DNA of 47,660 nt from Clostridia bacterium. Its GTDB lineage: Bacteria; Bacillota; Clostridia; Oscillospirales; CAG-272. Below are positions 39,995 through 47,660 of this stretch, piece after piece (position 1 is the first letter of the stretch; every line of letters starts with the position of its first letter). A model generated the notes under the pieces. The model saw nothing but the letters and a program-made list of their open reading frames with translations, made no database searches and was not told the DNA's origin. The stretch spans positions 1 through 47,660 of the forward strand of contig JAFSAM010000028.1 of assembly GCA_017441005.1 (NCBI GenBank), in the 5' to 3' direction. Position numbers and translations under genes: made by a program.

Positions 39995-40061
39995 ACAGAT
40001 AGAGCAGAATATTTTTTAATTGATCTGCAGCCGATATAAGGTCTTATACAGGAGGTTTTTT

Positions 40062-40592
40062 ATGAACTTTTCGGAAATTGCAAAACACCGCCAATCGTGC
40101 AGAAATTATGACCCGACAAGGGAGGTCGAGCAAGAAAAAATAGATGCTATACTCGAGAGCGCGAATCTGTCGCCCTCGGCTTGTAACAGCCAGCCTTATT
40201 TTTTGACAGTTTGTAAGGGAGAATATGCAAAAAAGGTGATAAAAGGCGTTCAGAGTATGGGTATGAACAAGTTTGCCTCCAATGCGCCTGTGATGATCGT
40301 TATATCCGAAGCACCGTACAACAAGACCGCGGCGGCGGGGGCAGCATTAAAAAAGAACGATTACCGCTCAATAGATATAGGAATAGTATGCGCATATATA
40401 ACGGCAGAGGCAGAGGCGCAGGGACTTTCGACCTGTATACTCGGCTGGCTGAGCGACAAGGAGATCAGAGAAGCTTGCGACCTTAAAGGAACGGTAAGAC
40501 TTGTCGTTGCCCTCGGTTATGCGAATGCTGATGACCCCCTTCGTCCAAAAAAGAGAAAATCTCCCAAAGAGGTCCGGAAAATACTTGAATAA
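40062..40592 (+). CDS. Nitroreductase-family flavoprotein
   Basis: 176 residues; the ATG at 40062 has AGGAGG eight bases upstream, starting MNFSEIAKHRQSCRNY. The RxSxRxF-like start, SPSACNSQPYFLTVC and the C-terminal TCILGWLSDKEIREACDL are standard for FMN-binding NAD(P)H oxidoreductases of the nitroreductase superfamily. It is monocistronic between a clear promoter and a strong terminator. The physiological electron acceptor is unknown. Confidence 0.88.
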   Translation: MNFSEIAKHRQSCRNYDPTREVEQEKIDAILESANLSPSACNSQPYFLTVCKGEYAKKVIKGVQSMGMNKFASNAPVMIVISEAPYNKTAAAGAALKKNDYRSIDIGIVCAYITAEAEAQGLSTCILGWLSDKEIREACDLKGTVRLVVALGYANADDPLRPKKRKSPKEVRKILE

Positions 40593-40600
40593 AGACACGA

Positions 40601-40634
40601 AAAAAGTGCCGAGCGTTTTACTCGGCACTTTTTT
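40601..40634. terminator. Terminator after the nitroreductase gene
   Basis: Stem AAAAAGTGCCGAG (40601-40613) with CTCGGCACTTTTT (40621-40633), loop CGTTTTA, T-run. It may also serve the leftward phosphatase gene that ends at 40674. Confidence 0.9.
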
Positions 40635-40673
40635 ATATGTAAAAAATGTTTATAACATATATCCCAAAAAACT

Positions 40674-41348
40674 TTATGCATAGAATTCCTGCATTGTGTT
40701 CAGGCAGAGACAGCTGATCCTGCCGCTTCCGCCATAGCCTCCGCCGCAGTCTATACCGATCATATTATTACCGTACCATATTTTCGGCGGGGTGCATTCC
40801 TGATAATTGTCGGTAGAGGTATGACCGAATATTACCGTTTTTCCCTCGGGCATAACGTCATCCTTCGTAATACGCTCCCATACTGTGAAAAAAGTCTTGT
40901 CGGTAAAACGCGACTCTCTTACACCGAACAGTTCCTCGGGAAAGCCGTGGACAAGCAAATATCTCTTGCCCTCCACCTCGATCTCCAGATTAAGGGGCAA
41001 ATTTTTTACGTATTCGTATATTCTCTTTTTATCAGCCATAGTCTGTCTGTTCAGTCCGTCGATCGTCACCTCACAGCCGTTTCTCTTCCATCTTTCGGCG
41101 CAAAGTGTTTTTTCCTCCGGCTTGCACTGCAAAAAGTACGATTGGAGCATCATATGTTCGTGGTTGCCGAGAAGCATCTTCACGTTATCCATCTGCATTA
41201 CCCTTTTTAGGATCTCGATCGGTCTGGGACCCCTGTCGACGATATCGCCGAGTATGTATAAGGTATCGCTTTCTTTCAGATCTATCTGCATCAGGAGGTT
41301 GTCAAACTTCTCCTCATTTCCGTGTATATCCGACATTACGTATACCAA
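40674..41348 (-). CDS. PPP-family serine/threonine phosphatase-like metallophosphoesterase
   Basis: 224 residues. MSDIHGN, GDIVDRGP, LLGNHE, LVHGFPE and FGHTST are the metal and phosphate-binding motifs of the PPP/calcineurin family. The best start is TTG at 41348, eight bases after GGAGG; the in-frame ATG at 41336 is too far from that site. A single-domain cytoplasmic enzyme, either a protein phosphatase or a diadenosine-tetraphosphatase relative. The promoter is at 41385-41413. Confidence 0.88.
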   Translation of the reverse strand: MVYVMSDIHGNEEKFDNLLMQIDLKESDTLYILGDIVDRGPRPIEILKRVMQMDNVKMLLGNHEHMMLQSYFLQCKPEEKTLCAERWKRNGCEVTIDGLNRQTMADKKRIYEYVKNLPLNLEIEVEGKRYLLVHGFPEELFGVRESRFTDKTFFTVWERITKDDVMPEGKTVIFGHTSTDNYQECTPPKIWYGNNMIGIDCGGGYGGSGRISCLCLNTMQEFYA

Positions 41349-41384
41349 TATTATTGCCTCCCTCCGTTATTGCTTGCACCCTTT

Positions 41385-41413
41385 ATTCTATCATATTTTT
41401 ATCAATTAGTCAA
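41385..41413 (-). promoter_or_regulatory. Promoter of the phosphatase gene
   Basis: On the - strand: TTGACT (41413-41408), a 17-bp spacer and TAGAAT (41390-41385), 37 bp from the TTG start. Confidence 0.65.
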
Positions 41414-41472
41414 ATACCGACCCGTAACTAAATTTCAAATTGATATTGTCGGGATATTAAAGTAGAAATTTA

Positions 41473-41500
41473 TTGATTTTTTCAATTTGTTGTTTATAAT
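41473..41500 (+). promoter_or_regulatory. Promoter of the HTH-kinase/murQ operon
   Basis: TTGATT at 41473-41478, a 16-bp spacer and TATAAT at 41495-41500, 27 bp before the ATG. Confidence 0.6.
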
Positions 41501-41526
41501 AGAGGTATAAAGGAGTGATCAAACGT

Positions 41527-42648
41527 ATGTTAGACCCGATCTGTGTAGGAAAAAACATTCGCAAGCATCGCGAAAAGCTCAACATAACACAGCAGGAGCT
41601 TTCTCAAATGCTTTTCGTAAGCTTTCAGGCAGTAAGCGCGTGGGAGAGAGGTCTTTCACTTCCCGACCTCGAAAATGCTGCAAAGCTTTCGGAAATATTC
41701 GGCATCAAGCTCGACACTCTTCTCTCCGACAGCGGCAAAAGCTATTATATTGCAATTGACGGAGGCGGCACAAAAACAGAGTTTATTCTTTTCGACAAAA
41801 ACGGAACTGTCATAAATCGCACCACCCTTTCAGGCTCAAACCCGAACGACATATCGATCGACAACTCGATCTCTGTCCTGCAGAACGGGATCGACGAGCT
41901 TATTTCCATTCACTCGGCAAAAGCTATATTTGCAGGAATCGCGGGTGTAACCACGGGCGACCACATACACGATCTTCAAAATGCTCTCGGTGACAGATAC
42001 GGCATAAGGGTAAACGTCGATACAGATGCCGTCAACGTGCTCTGTCTCGGAAGCGACCTTGCGAACTCCGCCTCTGTCATCTGCGGAACGGGAAGCTGTC
42101 TTTTCATCCGAAATAATTACAAGCTCACAAGGCTTGGCGGCTGGGGCTATCTTTTCGACAGAGGAGGAAGCTCCTATGACATCGGAAACGATGCCATAAG
42201 GCATACGCTCGCCGTATACGACGGGCTTGAAGCACCAACCATACTGTCACAAAAAATCGAAGAAAAATTAGGCGGAAACATCTGGAAAAACCTCTCTGCG
42301 ATCTATCAAAAGGGACGCCCATATATTGCCTCGTTTGCCCCGACGGTGGTCGAATGCGAAAGCCTCGGCGACAAAACAGCGGCTCATATACTCGATGAAA
42401 ACGCAAGACACCTTGCAGCTCTTATCAAGTCGGCCGTTGACCGATACAATGCCCCCCGTGAATTCATTGCCGCCGGCGGCTTCTTCAATAACGTCACTTT
42501 CAAAAAACGCGTGGAGGACTTCTCGAATACTAAGCTCACATCACCCGATATGCCCCCCGTCTACGGCGCGGCGGTCGAATGTATGCGTCTGAACGGAATT
42601 GGCGTAACTGATGAATTCAAAACAAATTTTAAAGAAAGCTACAGGTAA
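41527..42648 (+). CDS. XRE-HTH fused to a BadF-type amino-sugar kinase (MurK-like)
   Basis: 373 residues. Residues 1-65 are a Cro/CI-type helix-turn-helix (GKNIRKHREKLNITQQELSQMLFVSFQAVSAWERG). From about residue 72 a BadF/NagK ASKHA kinase follows: YIAIDGGGTKTEFILFD (phosphate 1 loop), GIAGVTTGD, CGTGSCLFIR (phosphate 2) and GGWGYLFDRGG. The start is ATG 41527, 11 bases after AGGAG. BadF-type kinases such as Clostridium MurK phosphorylate MurNAc and GlcNAc, and murQ is 6 bp downstream. The fusion suggests a kinase that also regulates, analogous to ROK repressors; this is inferred. Confidence 0.82.
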   Translation: MLDPICVGKNIRKHREKLNITQQELSQMLFVSFQAVSAWERGLSLPDLENAAKLSEIFGIKLDTLLSDSGKSYYIAIDGGGTKTEFILFDKNGTVINRTTLSGSNPNDISIDNSISVLQNGIDELISIHSAKAIFAGIAGVTTGDHIHDLQNALGDRYGIRVNVDTDAVNVLCLGSDLANSASVICGTGSCLFIRNNYKLTRLGGWGYLFDRGGSSYDIGNDAIRHTLAVYDGLEAPTILSQKIEEKLGGNIWKNLSAIYQKGRPYIASFAPTVVECESLGDKTAAHILDENARHLAALIKSAVDRYNAPREFIAAGGFFNNVTFKKRVEDFSNTKLTSPDMPPVYGAAVECMRLNGIGVTDEFKTNFKESYR

Positions 42649-42654
42649 AAGAAT

Positions 42655-43458
42655 ATGCTTAACACTGAAAAAAGAAACGAAAAATCAATGCACATAGATA
42701 AAATGGATACCTTAGATATGGTCAGGATCATGAACGAGGAAAATATGAACTCCGTTCTTGCGGTCGAAAAAGCACTTCCCGAGGTTGCAAAAGCGATCGA
42801 TGCCATCACAACGTCGATTGAAAACGGCGGAAGACTCTTCTATATCGGTGCCGGCACGTCGGGCAGACTGGGTATCATCGACGCCGCCGAATGCCCCCCC
42901 ACCTTCGGTGTGCCCCACGAGCTCGTTCAGGGAATTATTGCCGGCGGCAACGAAAGGGTGTTCAAGGCGGGCGAAAACGAAGAGGATAACTACGAAAAAG
43001 GCGTTTCCGTTATAAAAGAAAAGCTGAATCCAAATGACTTTCTCGTCGGTATTTCTGCCGCGGGCGGCGCAAAATACATTCTCGGCGCGCTCGAAACTGC
43101 AAAGGCTATGGGCTGTACCACCGCCTGCATAACCTCAAACGCAGGCACTCCGATCACCAAGGTCGCCGATATTGCCATTGTATGTGACACGGGCGCTGAG
43201 GTTATAACAGGCTCCACCCGTCTTAAAGCGGGCAACTCTCAAAAATTCGTGCTTAATATGCTGTCCACCTGCGCTATGATCAAAACGGGAAAGGTATACG
43301 AAAACCTGATGATCAACCTTAAGCCCTCAAACGAGAAGCTTCGCCTCCGCGTCATCAGGATCACAAGCCAGATACTCGGTATTGACGAGGACATTGCAGC
43401 CTCCCTCCTCGAAAAGAACGGATGGGATATCAGAAAAACCGTAGAAAGCGTTAAATAG
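42655..43458 (+). CDS. murQ: N-acetylmuramic acid 6-phosphate etherase
   Basis: 267 residues. LNTEKRNEKSMHIDKMDTLDMVRIMNEEN, YIGAGTSGRLGIIDAAECPPTFG and GSTRLKAGNSQKFVLNMLST are diagnostic of MurQ, a SIS-domain lyase that splits MurNAc-6-phosphate into GlcNAc-6-phosphate and lactate. It is cytoplasmic, in peptidoglycan recycling. It starts six bases after the kinase stop, so it is coupled with the gene that likely makes its substrate. Confidence 0.93.
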   Translation: MLNTEKRNEKSMHIDKMDTLDMVRIMNEENMNSVLAVEKALPEVAKAIDAITTSIENGGRLFYIGAGTSGRLGIIDAAECPPTFGVPHELVQGIIAGGNERVFKAGENEEDNYEKGVSVIKEKLNPNDFLVGISAAGGAKYILGALETAKAMGCTTACITSNAGTPITKVADIAIVCDTGAEVITGSTRLKAGNSQKFVLNMLSTCAMIKTGKVYENLMINLKPSNEKLRLRVIRITSQILGIDEDIAASLLEKNGWDIRKTVESVK

Positions 43459-43569
43459 ACCGACAAAAAACGATCCTATTCTTCTATACAACAAATAATC
43501 CGACTTTGTTTTTGGTGCAAATGCACAAATATAAACACGTCGGTTTTACATTTATATTAAAATATCCTA

Positions 43570-43598
43570 TTGATTTTTATCAAATCCAATGATATAAT
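43570..43598 (+). promoter_or_regulatory. Promoter of the riboswitch-AGCS unit
   Basis: TTGATT at 43570-43575, a 17-bp spacer and TATAAT at 43593-43598, giving a transcript that starts just before the riboswitch. Confidence 0.7.
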
Positions 43599-43611
43599 TG
43601 TCCCATCAAAA

Positions 43612-43812
43612 AGTGAATATGGCTAAATGAAACTTGCAGGAAAGTCGGGAAAACACACCCGTGCCGAAGGAGTAAACCTCTCAGGAATCCGTATACAAGG
43701 ATAAGACTGCAAGCGGATAGCACTCCGGAGAATCCCATTTATAAAAAAGGGTGCCGAAGGTGTAAACGGTCTTTGACCGCGAATCTCTCAGGCAAAAGGA
43801 CGGAACTTTTAT
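43612..43812 (+). promoter_or_regulatory. Tandem glycine riboswitch (gcvT type)
   Basis: Two aptamers in series. Each has the core GCCGAAGG (43672 and 43752 onward), a following GTAAAC and a CTCTCAGG element (43678 and 43783 onward); the second ends GGCAAAAGGACGG. A P1 helix for aptamer 1 is visible as CTTGCAG (43633-43639) with CTGCAAG (43707-43713). Tandem glycine aptamers bind glycine and control glycine catabolism or transport genes. The gene downstream is a Na+/alanine-glycine symporter, as expected. Confidence 0.88.
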
Positions 43813-43864
43813 TTTTCTTTTTTTTACCGATGCACAGTCCGGTCAACGGTATAAAAAGTGTTAC

Positions 43865-43915
43865 GCAAAGATGCTATCCGTACTATTTTTAGGATTCGAT
43901 CTTTGCTTTTTTTAT
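43865..43915 (+). terminator. Leader terminator, expression platform of the glycine riboswitch
   Basis: Stem GCAAAGAT (43865-43872) with ATCTTTGC (43899-43906) enclosing a smaller ATCC/GGAT pairing, followed by T7. It lies between the aptamers and the ribosome site (AGGAGGAG at 43932). Premature termination is the probable control step. Confidence 0.7.
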
Positions 43916-43946
43916 TTTATTTTTTCATATCAGGAGGAGCTTTTTT

Positions 43947-45434
43947 ATGGAAGCTTTGGCAAAATTCTTTTCAAATGTTGCCGACGGTCTCGATAAAATC
44001 GTCGGTTATGTCAACACCTATATGTCCGACTACATTCTCATCATTCTTCTCGTAGGTGTCGGTCTTTACTATTCTGTCAGAACAAGATTCGTTCAGATCC
44101 GTTGCTTCGGCGAAGGCTGGAAAAAGCTTTTTAAGGGCTTTTCGCTTTCGGGCGGTAAGCAGAAATCGGGTCTCAGCTCGTTCCAGTCGCTTGCGACCGC
44201 CATCGCCGCACAGGTCGGCACGGGTAACGTCGTCGGTGCCTGCGGTGCTATTATCGTAGGCGGTCCCGGTGCTATTTTCTGGATGTGGATCATCGCCTTC
44301 TTCGGTATGGCTACCATCTACGGCGAGGCAGTTCTTGCACAAAAAACACGTACTGTTGACGAGGACGGCACCATCAAGGGCGGTCCCGTATACTACATCA
44401 AGAGCGTATTTAAGGGTAAATTCGGTAAGTTCCTTGCTGCATTCTTTGCAGTTGCGGCTATGCTCGCACTCGGCTTCATGGGCTCTATGGTACAGTCAAA
44501 CGCGATCTCAAATGCCTGCCACAACGCATTCCATATCCCTACTTGGGTCGTCGGTATCGCAGTTGCACTTCTTTCGGGCTTCATCTTCATTGGCGGTGTT
44601 CAGCGTATCGGTGCTGTAACCGAAAAGCTCGTCCCCATTATGGCTCTCTTCTACATCATAGGCGGTCTTATCGTGATTGGATGTAACTTCACGGCGATTC
44701 CCGCTACCTTCGCTTCCATATTCAAATATGCCTTCAATGCAAAGGCTGCACTCGGCGGCAGCGTCGGCGGTGCTATCTATCTTGCAATTACGCAGGGTGC
44801 GAAGCGCGGACTCTTCTCAAACGAAGCAGGTATGGGTTCTACCCCTCATGCACACGCTCAGGCTAACGTAAAGGATCCCCACGACCAGGGTGTCGTTGCC
44901 ATGATCGGTGTGTTCATCGATACGTTTATCGTCCTCACCTTTACAGCACTTGTTGTTATCTCGGTATTCTACACCGGTGACGGAATTCTCAATCCCAGCA
45001 ATTTTGCAGACGGTCAAACCGTCGATACCGCCATCAAAGCATTTAACGCGGACGCTACTGTCGCCGGCACCACACTGCTCAAAGACTCCAGCATGGCTCA
45101 GCTCGCATTCGGTGAAGTATTTACCGCAAATATCGGTAATATCTTCGTTGCGATCTGTCTCTTCTTCTTCGCCTTCTCGACCATCATAAGCTGGAACCTT
45201 TTCGGCAGGATCAATGCGGTCTACCTCTTCGGTAAAAAGTTCAACGTTGCATACTCGGTGATCGCCATCCTCTTTATCTTCACAGGCTCTCTCCTCAAAA
45301 ACGATCTTGTATGGAATCTAACCGATATGTTCAACAACCTTATGGTAATTCCTAACGTAATTGCACTGTTTGCGCTCGGAAAAGTTGTTTCCCAAATATC
45401 GAAAAACGCACGTAAAAACAGAGAACTCGAATAA
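43947..45434 (+). CDS. AGCS-family sodium:alanine/glycine symporter
   Basis: 495 residues with about eleven transmembrane helices. FQSLATAIAAQVGTGNVVGACGAIIVGGPGAIFWMW is the family signature in helices 2-3, and GLFSNEAGMGSTPHAHAQANVKDPHDQG is the conserved central motif of AgcS/AlsT proteins. It couples Na+ flow to alanine or glycine uptake. The upstream tandem glycine riboswitch points to glycine as the relevant substrate and to glycine-dependent control. It is monocistronic, ending at the terminator at 45462. Confidence 0.93.
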   Translation: MEALAKFFSNVADGLDKIVGYVNTYMSDYILIILLVGVGLYYSVRTRFVQIRCFGEGWKKLFKGFSLSGGKQKSGLSSFQSLATAIAAQVGTGNVVGACGAIIVGGPGAIFWMWIIAFFGMATIYGEAVLAQKTRTVDEDGTIKGGPVYYIKSVFKGKFGKFLAAFFAVAAMLALGFMGSMVQSNAISNACHNAFHIPTWVVGIAVALLSGFIFIGGVQRIGAVTEKLVPIMALFYIIGGLIVIGCNFTAIPATFASIFKYAFNAKAALGGSVGGAIYLAITQGAKRGLFSNEAGMGSTPHAHAQANVKDPHDQGVVAMIGVFIDTFIVLTFTALVVISVFYTGDGILNPSNFADGQTVDTAIKAFNADATVAGTTLLKDSSMAQLAFGEVFTANIGNIFVAICLFFFAFSTIISWNLFGRINAVYLFGKKFNVAYSVIAILFIFTGSLLKNDLVWNLTDMFNNLMVIPNVIALFALGKVVSQISKNARKNRELE

Positions 45435-45461
45435 ACAGCTTTTTCCCTACCTTTTCTTTTG

Positions 45462-45505
45462 TATGCGCCGTTTTCTTCCCCTTTGAAAACGGTGCATACT
45501 TTTTT
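45462..45505 (+). terminator. Terminator after the symporter gene
   Basis: Arms TATGCGCCGTTTTC (45462-45475) and GAAAACGGTGCATA (45485-45498) pair with one mismatch, then C and T6. Confidence 0.85.
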
Positions 45506-45538
45506 GTTGGCTGTTTTTACAAAATAGTGATTTATATC

Positions 45539-45567
45539 TTGACCTTCGACAAAAAATAATATATAAT
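45539..45567 (+). promoter_or_regulatory. Promoter of the LytM-like gene
   Basis: TTGACC at 45539-45544, a 17-bp spacer and TATAAT at 45562-45567; CGGAGG near 45604 precedes the ATG at 45617. Confidence 0.75.
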
Positions 45568-45616
45568 ATAATAGAATACAAGTTTTTTGTGAAAAAACAA
45601 AATCGGAGGCGATTTA

Positions 45617-47296
45617 ATGAAAAAGAAGATAATTCTTTTGATCGTAATCTTGGCATTGTTTATCCCCACGCTTATTGCTGTCGGATATTATATTAACGCG
45701 CAAAACGCACCCGTTGCGGAAAGGACGGTCGAAAAGCTCACCGTTACCGACCTTGACGGAAACGTTTTTGTCTTTGATAAAAGCAGTAAGGAGTCGAAGG
45801 AAATGATCTCCTTCTTCATCGGTATGAACAACTCCGCAAAACAGATCAACGCCCTCCCCGATCAGCTCAGGGGTGCTGAATGCTACGAGGCGGTCTACAG
45901 AAGCTTCAACAAGGACAAGGTATACAAATACTACTTTACCGATAATCCCAACGAGGCATATTACGTTGATGCCCGCAACAAGACCTACAGCATCAATTCC
46001 GATAAAGCCGTTAAGTTCCTTTCCATGAAATATTCGGAAAGCTCGTTTGAGGCTTCAAAAGAGCCTGAGCTTACCGTTTCGAACCAAAGCGTGCTCGAGC
46101 CCGTCAATATTGACTGGAAATACAAAGCAGGCGCGGGTGAATTTATTTCCACCTCATATACAGGTAAGCCCGACATAAATGCGGAATATCCCGTATCGGG
46201 CAGTCTCCAGCTTGCATTCTCCGAGCATCAGCCTGACTACGTTACCGTTAAGATCATGCAGGGCGACGAGGTCATATTCGACGACCTCTACGAAAAACTC
46301 ACCACAAACGATATCGGAGAGACGAACAAGAAGTTCAACATTGAAGTAAACGCAAAGTGGTACGAATCGGCAGACAACGAGTTCTACGGCGAGGCCCTCT
46401 ATAAATTTACCGCAAACGTAAGCGCACCCGCTTACTTCTACCTCGGTGAAGATACCATCGAGCACGGAGAGTTTGTAGTCCTCACCGGCAAAAATATCCT
46501 TGACATCAACTCCATCGTATTCAAGTCCGAGCCCTCCATCAACTATACCCCCAAGTTCTATCAGGAAGGCGACTTCGTGGTTGCTCTTATTCCCGTCTCC
46601 ATCGCACTTGAATACTCTCCCTCGTATAAGTTCACCGTTTCTTCGGGCGGTGTGACCGAGGAATTTAACCTCAACGTAACCGAAAGAGCTAAGAAGAGCA
46701 ACATTTATTCCAAGGCTCCCGCAACACTTGTCAACAGAACAAGAACTCAGGCAGCCCTCGACGCATTCTCGAATGCTCTTAAGAGCACAGTAAATACCAA
46801 CGAATCCGTACGTTATTGGGACGGCGTATTCTCCGAGCCCGTATCGAGACTCATCCGCTGGGGCTTCGGCAGAACCATCGTCGTTTCATCCACCGCTACC
46901 CAGTTTGTAAACCAGGGTGTCGACTACGTTGTAAACGCAGGTGACCTTGCCGTTGCGGTAAATAAAGGTAAGGTCGTATACGTAGGAGAACAGGTATACA
47001 GCGGTAAGCTGGTCGTCGTGGACCACGGCTACGGACTCAAGAGCTGGTATATGAATTTAAGCTCGATATCCGTCAAGGTCGGTGACATAGTCGAAAAGGG
47101 CGGCGAGATTGGTATCGTCGGCGATACCGGATTTACCAACGACGGCGTGAACCTCCACTATGAATTAACAATAAACGGAGTTCCCGTTTGCCCTTACCCC
47201 CTCAATGAAGAAGGCATCAAAATGTACGTCGGCGAGAAGCCCGCACAGCCCGAAGAGCCCTCGGAAGAGCCCGCAGAGACAGAAACCGCAGAATGA
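45617..47296 (+). CDS. Membrane-anchored, degenerate LytM/M23-domain protein
   Basis: 559 residues. One N-terminal transmembrane segment (KIILLIVILALFIPTLIAVGYYI), a long extracellular region of about 370 residues, then an M23 (LytM) domain from about residue 430 and an acidic Pro/Glu tail. The M23 metal and catalytic positions are mostly lost. The HxxxD motif reads NQGVD, the Y-x-H position reads YMNL and the HxH motif reads NLH, so only one Asp and one His remain. It is therefore probably a non-enzymatic peptidoglycan-binding or regulatory factor, as known for EnvC, NlpD and some SpoIIQ proteins. Monocistronic. Confidence 0.82.
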   Translation: MKKKIILLIVILALFIPTLIAVGYYINAQNAPVAERTVEKLTVTDLDGNVFVFDKSSKESKEMISFFIGMNNSAKQINALPDQLRGAECYEAVYRSFNKDKVYKYYFTDNPNEAYYVDARNKTYSINSDKAVKFLSMKYSESSFEASKEPELTVSNQSVLEPVNIDWKYKAGAGEFISTSYTGKPDINAEYPVSGSLQLAFSEHQPDYVTVKIMQGDEVIFDDLYEKLTTNDIGETNKKFNIEVNAKWYESADNEFYGEALYKFTANVSAPAYFYLGEDTIEHGEFVVLTGKNILDINSIVFKSEPSINYTPKFYQEGDFVVALIPVSIALEYSPSYKFTVSSGGVTEEFNLNVTERAKKSNIYSKAPATLVNRTRTQAALDAFSNALKSTVNTNESVRYWDGVFSEPVSRLIRWGFGRTIVVSSTATQFVNQGVDYVVNAGDLAVAVNKGKVVYVGEQVYSGKLVVVDHGYGLKSWYMNLSSISVKVGDIVEKGGEIGIVGDTGFTNDGVNLHYELTINGVPVCPYPLNEEGIKMYVGEKPAQPEEPSEEPAETETAE

Positions 47297-47300
47297 TTAT

Positions 47301-47335
47301 TTTTAGCACACTTCATTTTTTGAAGTGTGCTTTTT
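47301..47335 (+). terminator. Terminator after the LytM-like gene
   Basis: Stem AGCACACTTCA (47305-47315) with TGAAGTGTGCT (47321-47331), T-rich loop and T5 tail. Confidence 0.9.
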
Positions 47336-47344
47336 CATCCTCGG

Positions 47345-47660
47345 TGAGTTATACTATCAAGTGCAACAGTAAGAAAAAATTGAAAGTTCATGTAAATCTA
47401 TGGTAGAATAGAGTTACCACACACCAAACCACCAAGGAGGATTTACATGAACTACAAACATCTTACCATAGAAGAGCGCTGTTGTCTACGGGAATATTAA
47501 AAAAAAGGATATAGTTATCGAAAAATAGCAGAATTGATGGGAAGAAATGTGAGTACAGTATCAAGGGAACTGATGCGAAACAAGAGTTTTATGAATGCTC
47601 AACCGGCATATTACCCTCACACAGCCCAAAAGAAATATATGCTGCGCAGATCGTATTGCC
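47345..47660 (+). mobile_element. Left end of an IS30-type insertion sequence (cut by the window edge)
   Basis: The composition changes after the terminator at 47335. A promoter (TTGAAA 47380-47385, 18-bp spacer, TAGAAT 47404-47409) and AAGGAGG at 47434 lead to a transposase-like frame. The left terminal repeat probably lies near 47345-47370, but the right end is outside the window, so the boundary is not certain. Confidence 0.65.
47447..47660 (+). pseudogene. IS30-family transposase with early stop, partial
   Basis: From ATG 47447 the frame reads MNYKHLTIEERCCLREY, then TAA at 47498-47500, then KKGYSYRKIAELMGRNVSTVSRELMRNK and onward to the window edge. This is the N-terminal helix-turn-helix of IS30-family transposases. 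The in-frame TAA at codon 18, just before an A8 run, breaks the gene. It could be bypassed only by reinitiation or recoding; otherwise this copy is dead. The catalytic DDE part is outside the window. Confidence 0.75.

Overview
The window looks like a chromosomal segment of an anaerobic Firmicute, most likely an uncultured gut-type Clostridia. Supporting signs are TTGACA-N17-TATAAT promoters, AGGAGG ribosome sites, radical-enzyme-type acyl-CoA dehydratase activases, an ECF transporter S component, a tandem glycine riboswitch, DUF4317 and TraX-like proteins, and many small intergenic hairpin repeats. I cannot name a genus from the sequence alone.

Region 1 (about 0.1-9.7 kb) is one long leftward operon read from a good promoter at 9680-9708 to a terminator at 310-343. 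In transcription order it encodes a membrane-anchored Ig-like protein, two tandem chain-length-determinant/tyrosine kinases (BY-kinases) with Tyr-rich tails, an ABC exporter, a PqqD-like protein, a radical SAM/SPASM enzyme, a 113-residue peptide with the look of a RiPP precursor, an HPr-kinase-like P-loop protein, an S26-type peptidase and a PHP-family (CpsB-type) tyrosine phosphatase. Most junctions are ATGA or similar overlaps, so the genes are tightly coupled. No glycosyltransferase is present. The operon therefore places an unusual peptide-modification/export cassette between a tyrosine kinase pair and its presumed phosphatase. This is the strongest candidate here for an undescribed system.

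Region 2 (10-21 kb) holds a MarR-regulated two-gene 2-hydroxyacyl-CoA dehydratase activase locus (a normally about 1,400-residue protein split in two), a zinc-ribbon membrane protein with a 24-bp tandem repeat (a decayed copy of its 3' end and terminator lies at the window start), a secreted protein with a poly-Asn tail, an unusual membrane-bound LuxR-type regulator, two lipoproteins and a LysR regulator.

Region 3 (21-27 kb) holds an M20 peptidase / CapA-like / deacetylase-like operon divergent from LysR, a NUDIX gene bracketed by inverted repeats, a candidate small RNA and a possible NlpC/P60-like protein. Region 4 (27-37 kb) starts with a repeat-rich gap. It continues with a leftward set (peroxiredoxin, NanA/DapA-type aldolase, FAD oxidoreductase, alpha/beta hydrolase, NAD synthase) divergent from a sialidase-like BNR protein and an amidohydrolase, which suggests sugar-acid catabolism. 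It ends with a divergent ECF S component and a C-terminally truncated MocR regulator, next to a repeat element flanked by 25-bp direct repeats.

Region 5 (37-47.7 kb) holds an rRNA methyltransferase, DUF4317, TraX-like, nitroreductase and PPP-type phosphatase genes. These are followed by an XRE-HTH/BadF-type sugar kinase fusion with murQ (peptidoglycan amino-sugar recycling), a glycine-riboswitch-controlled AGCS symporter, a degenerate LytM/M23 protein, and the 5' end of an IS30-type element whose transposase carries an early stop. All functional calls rest on motif reading, without database searches.
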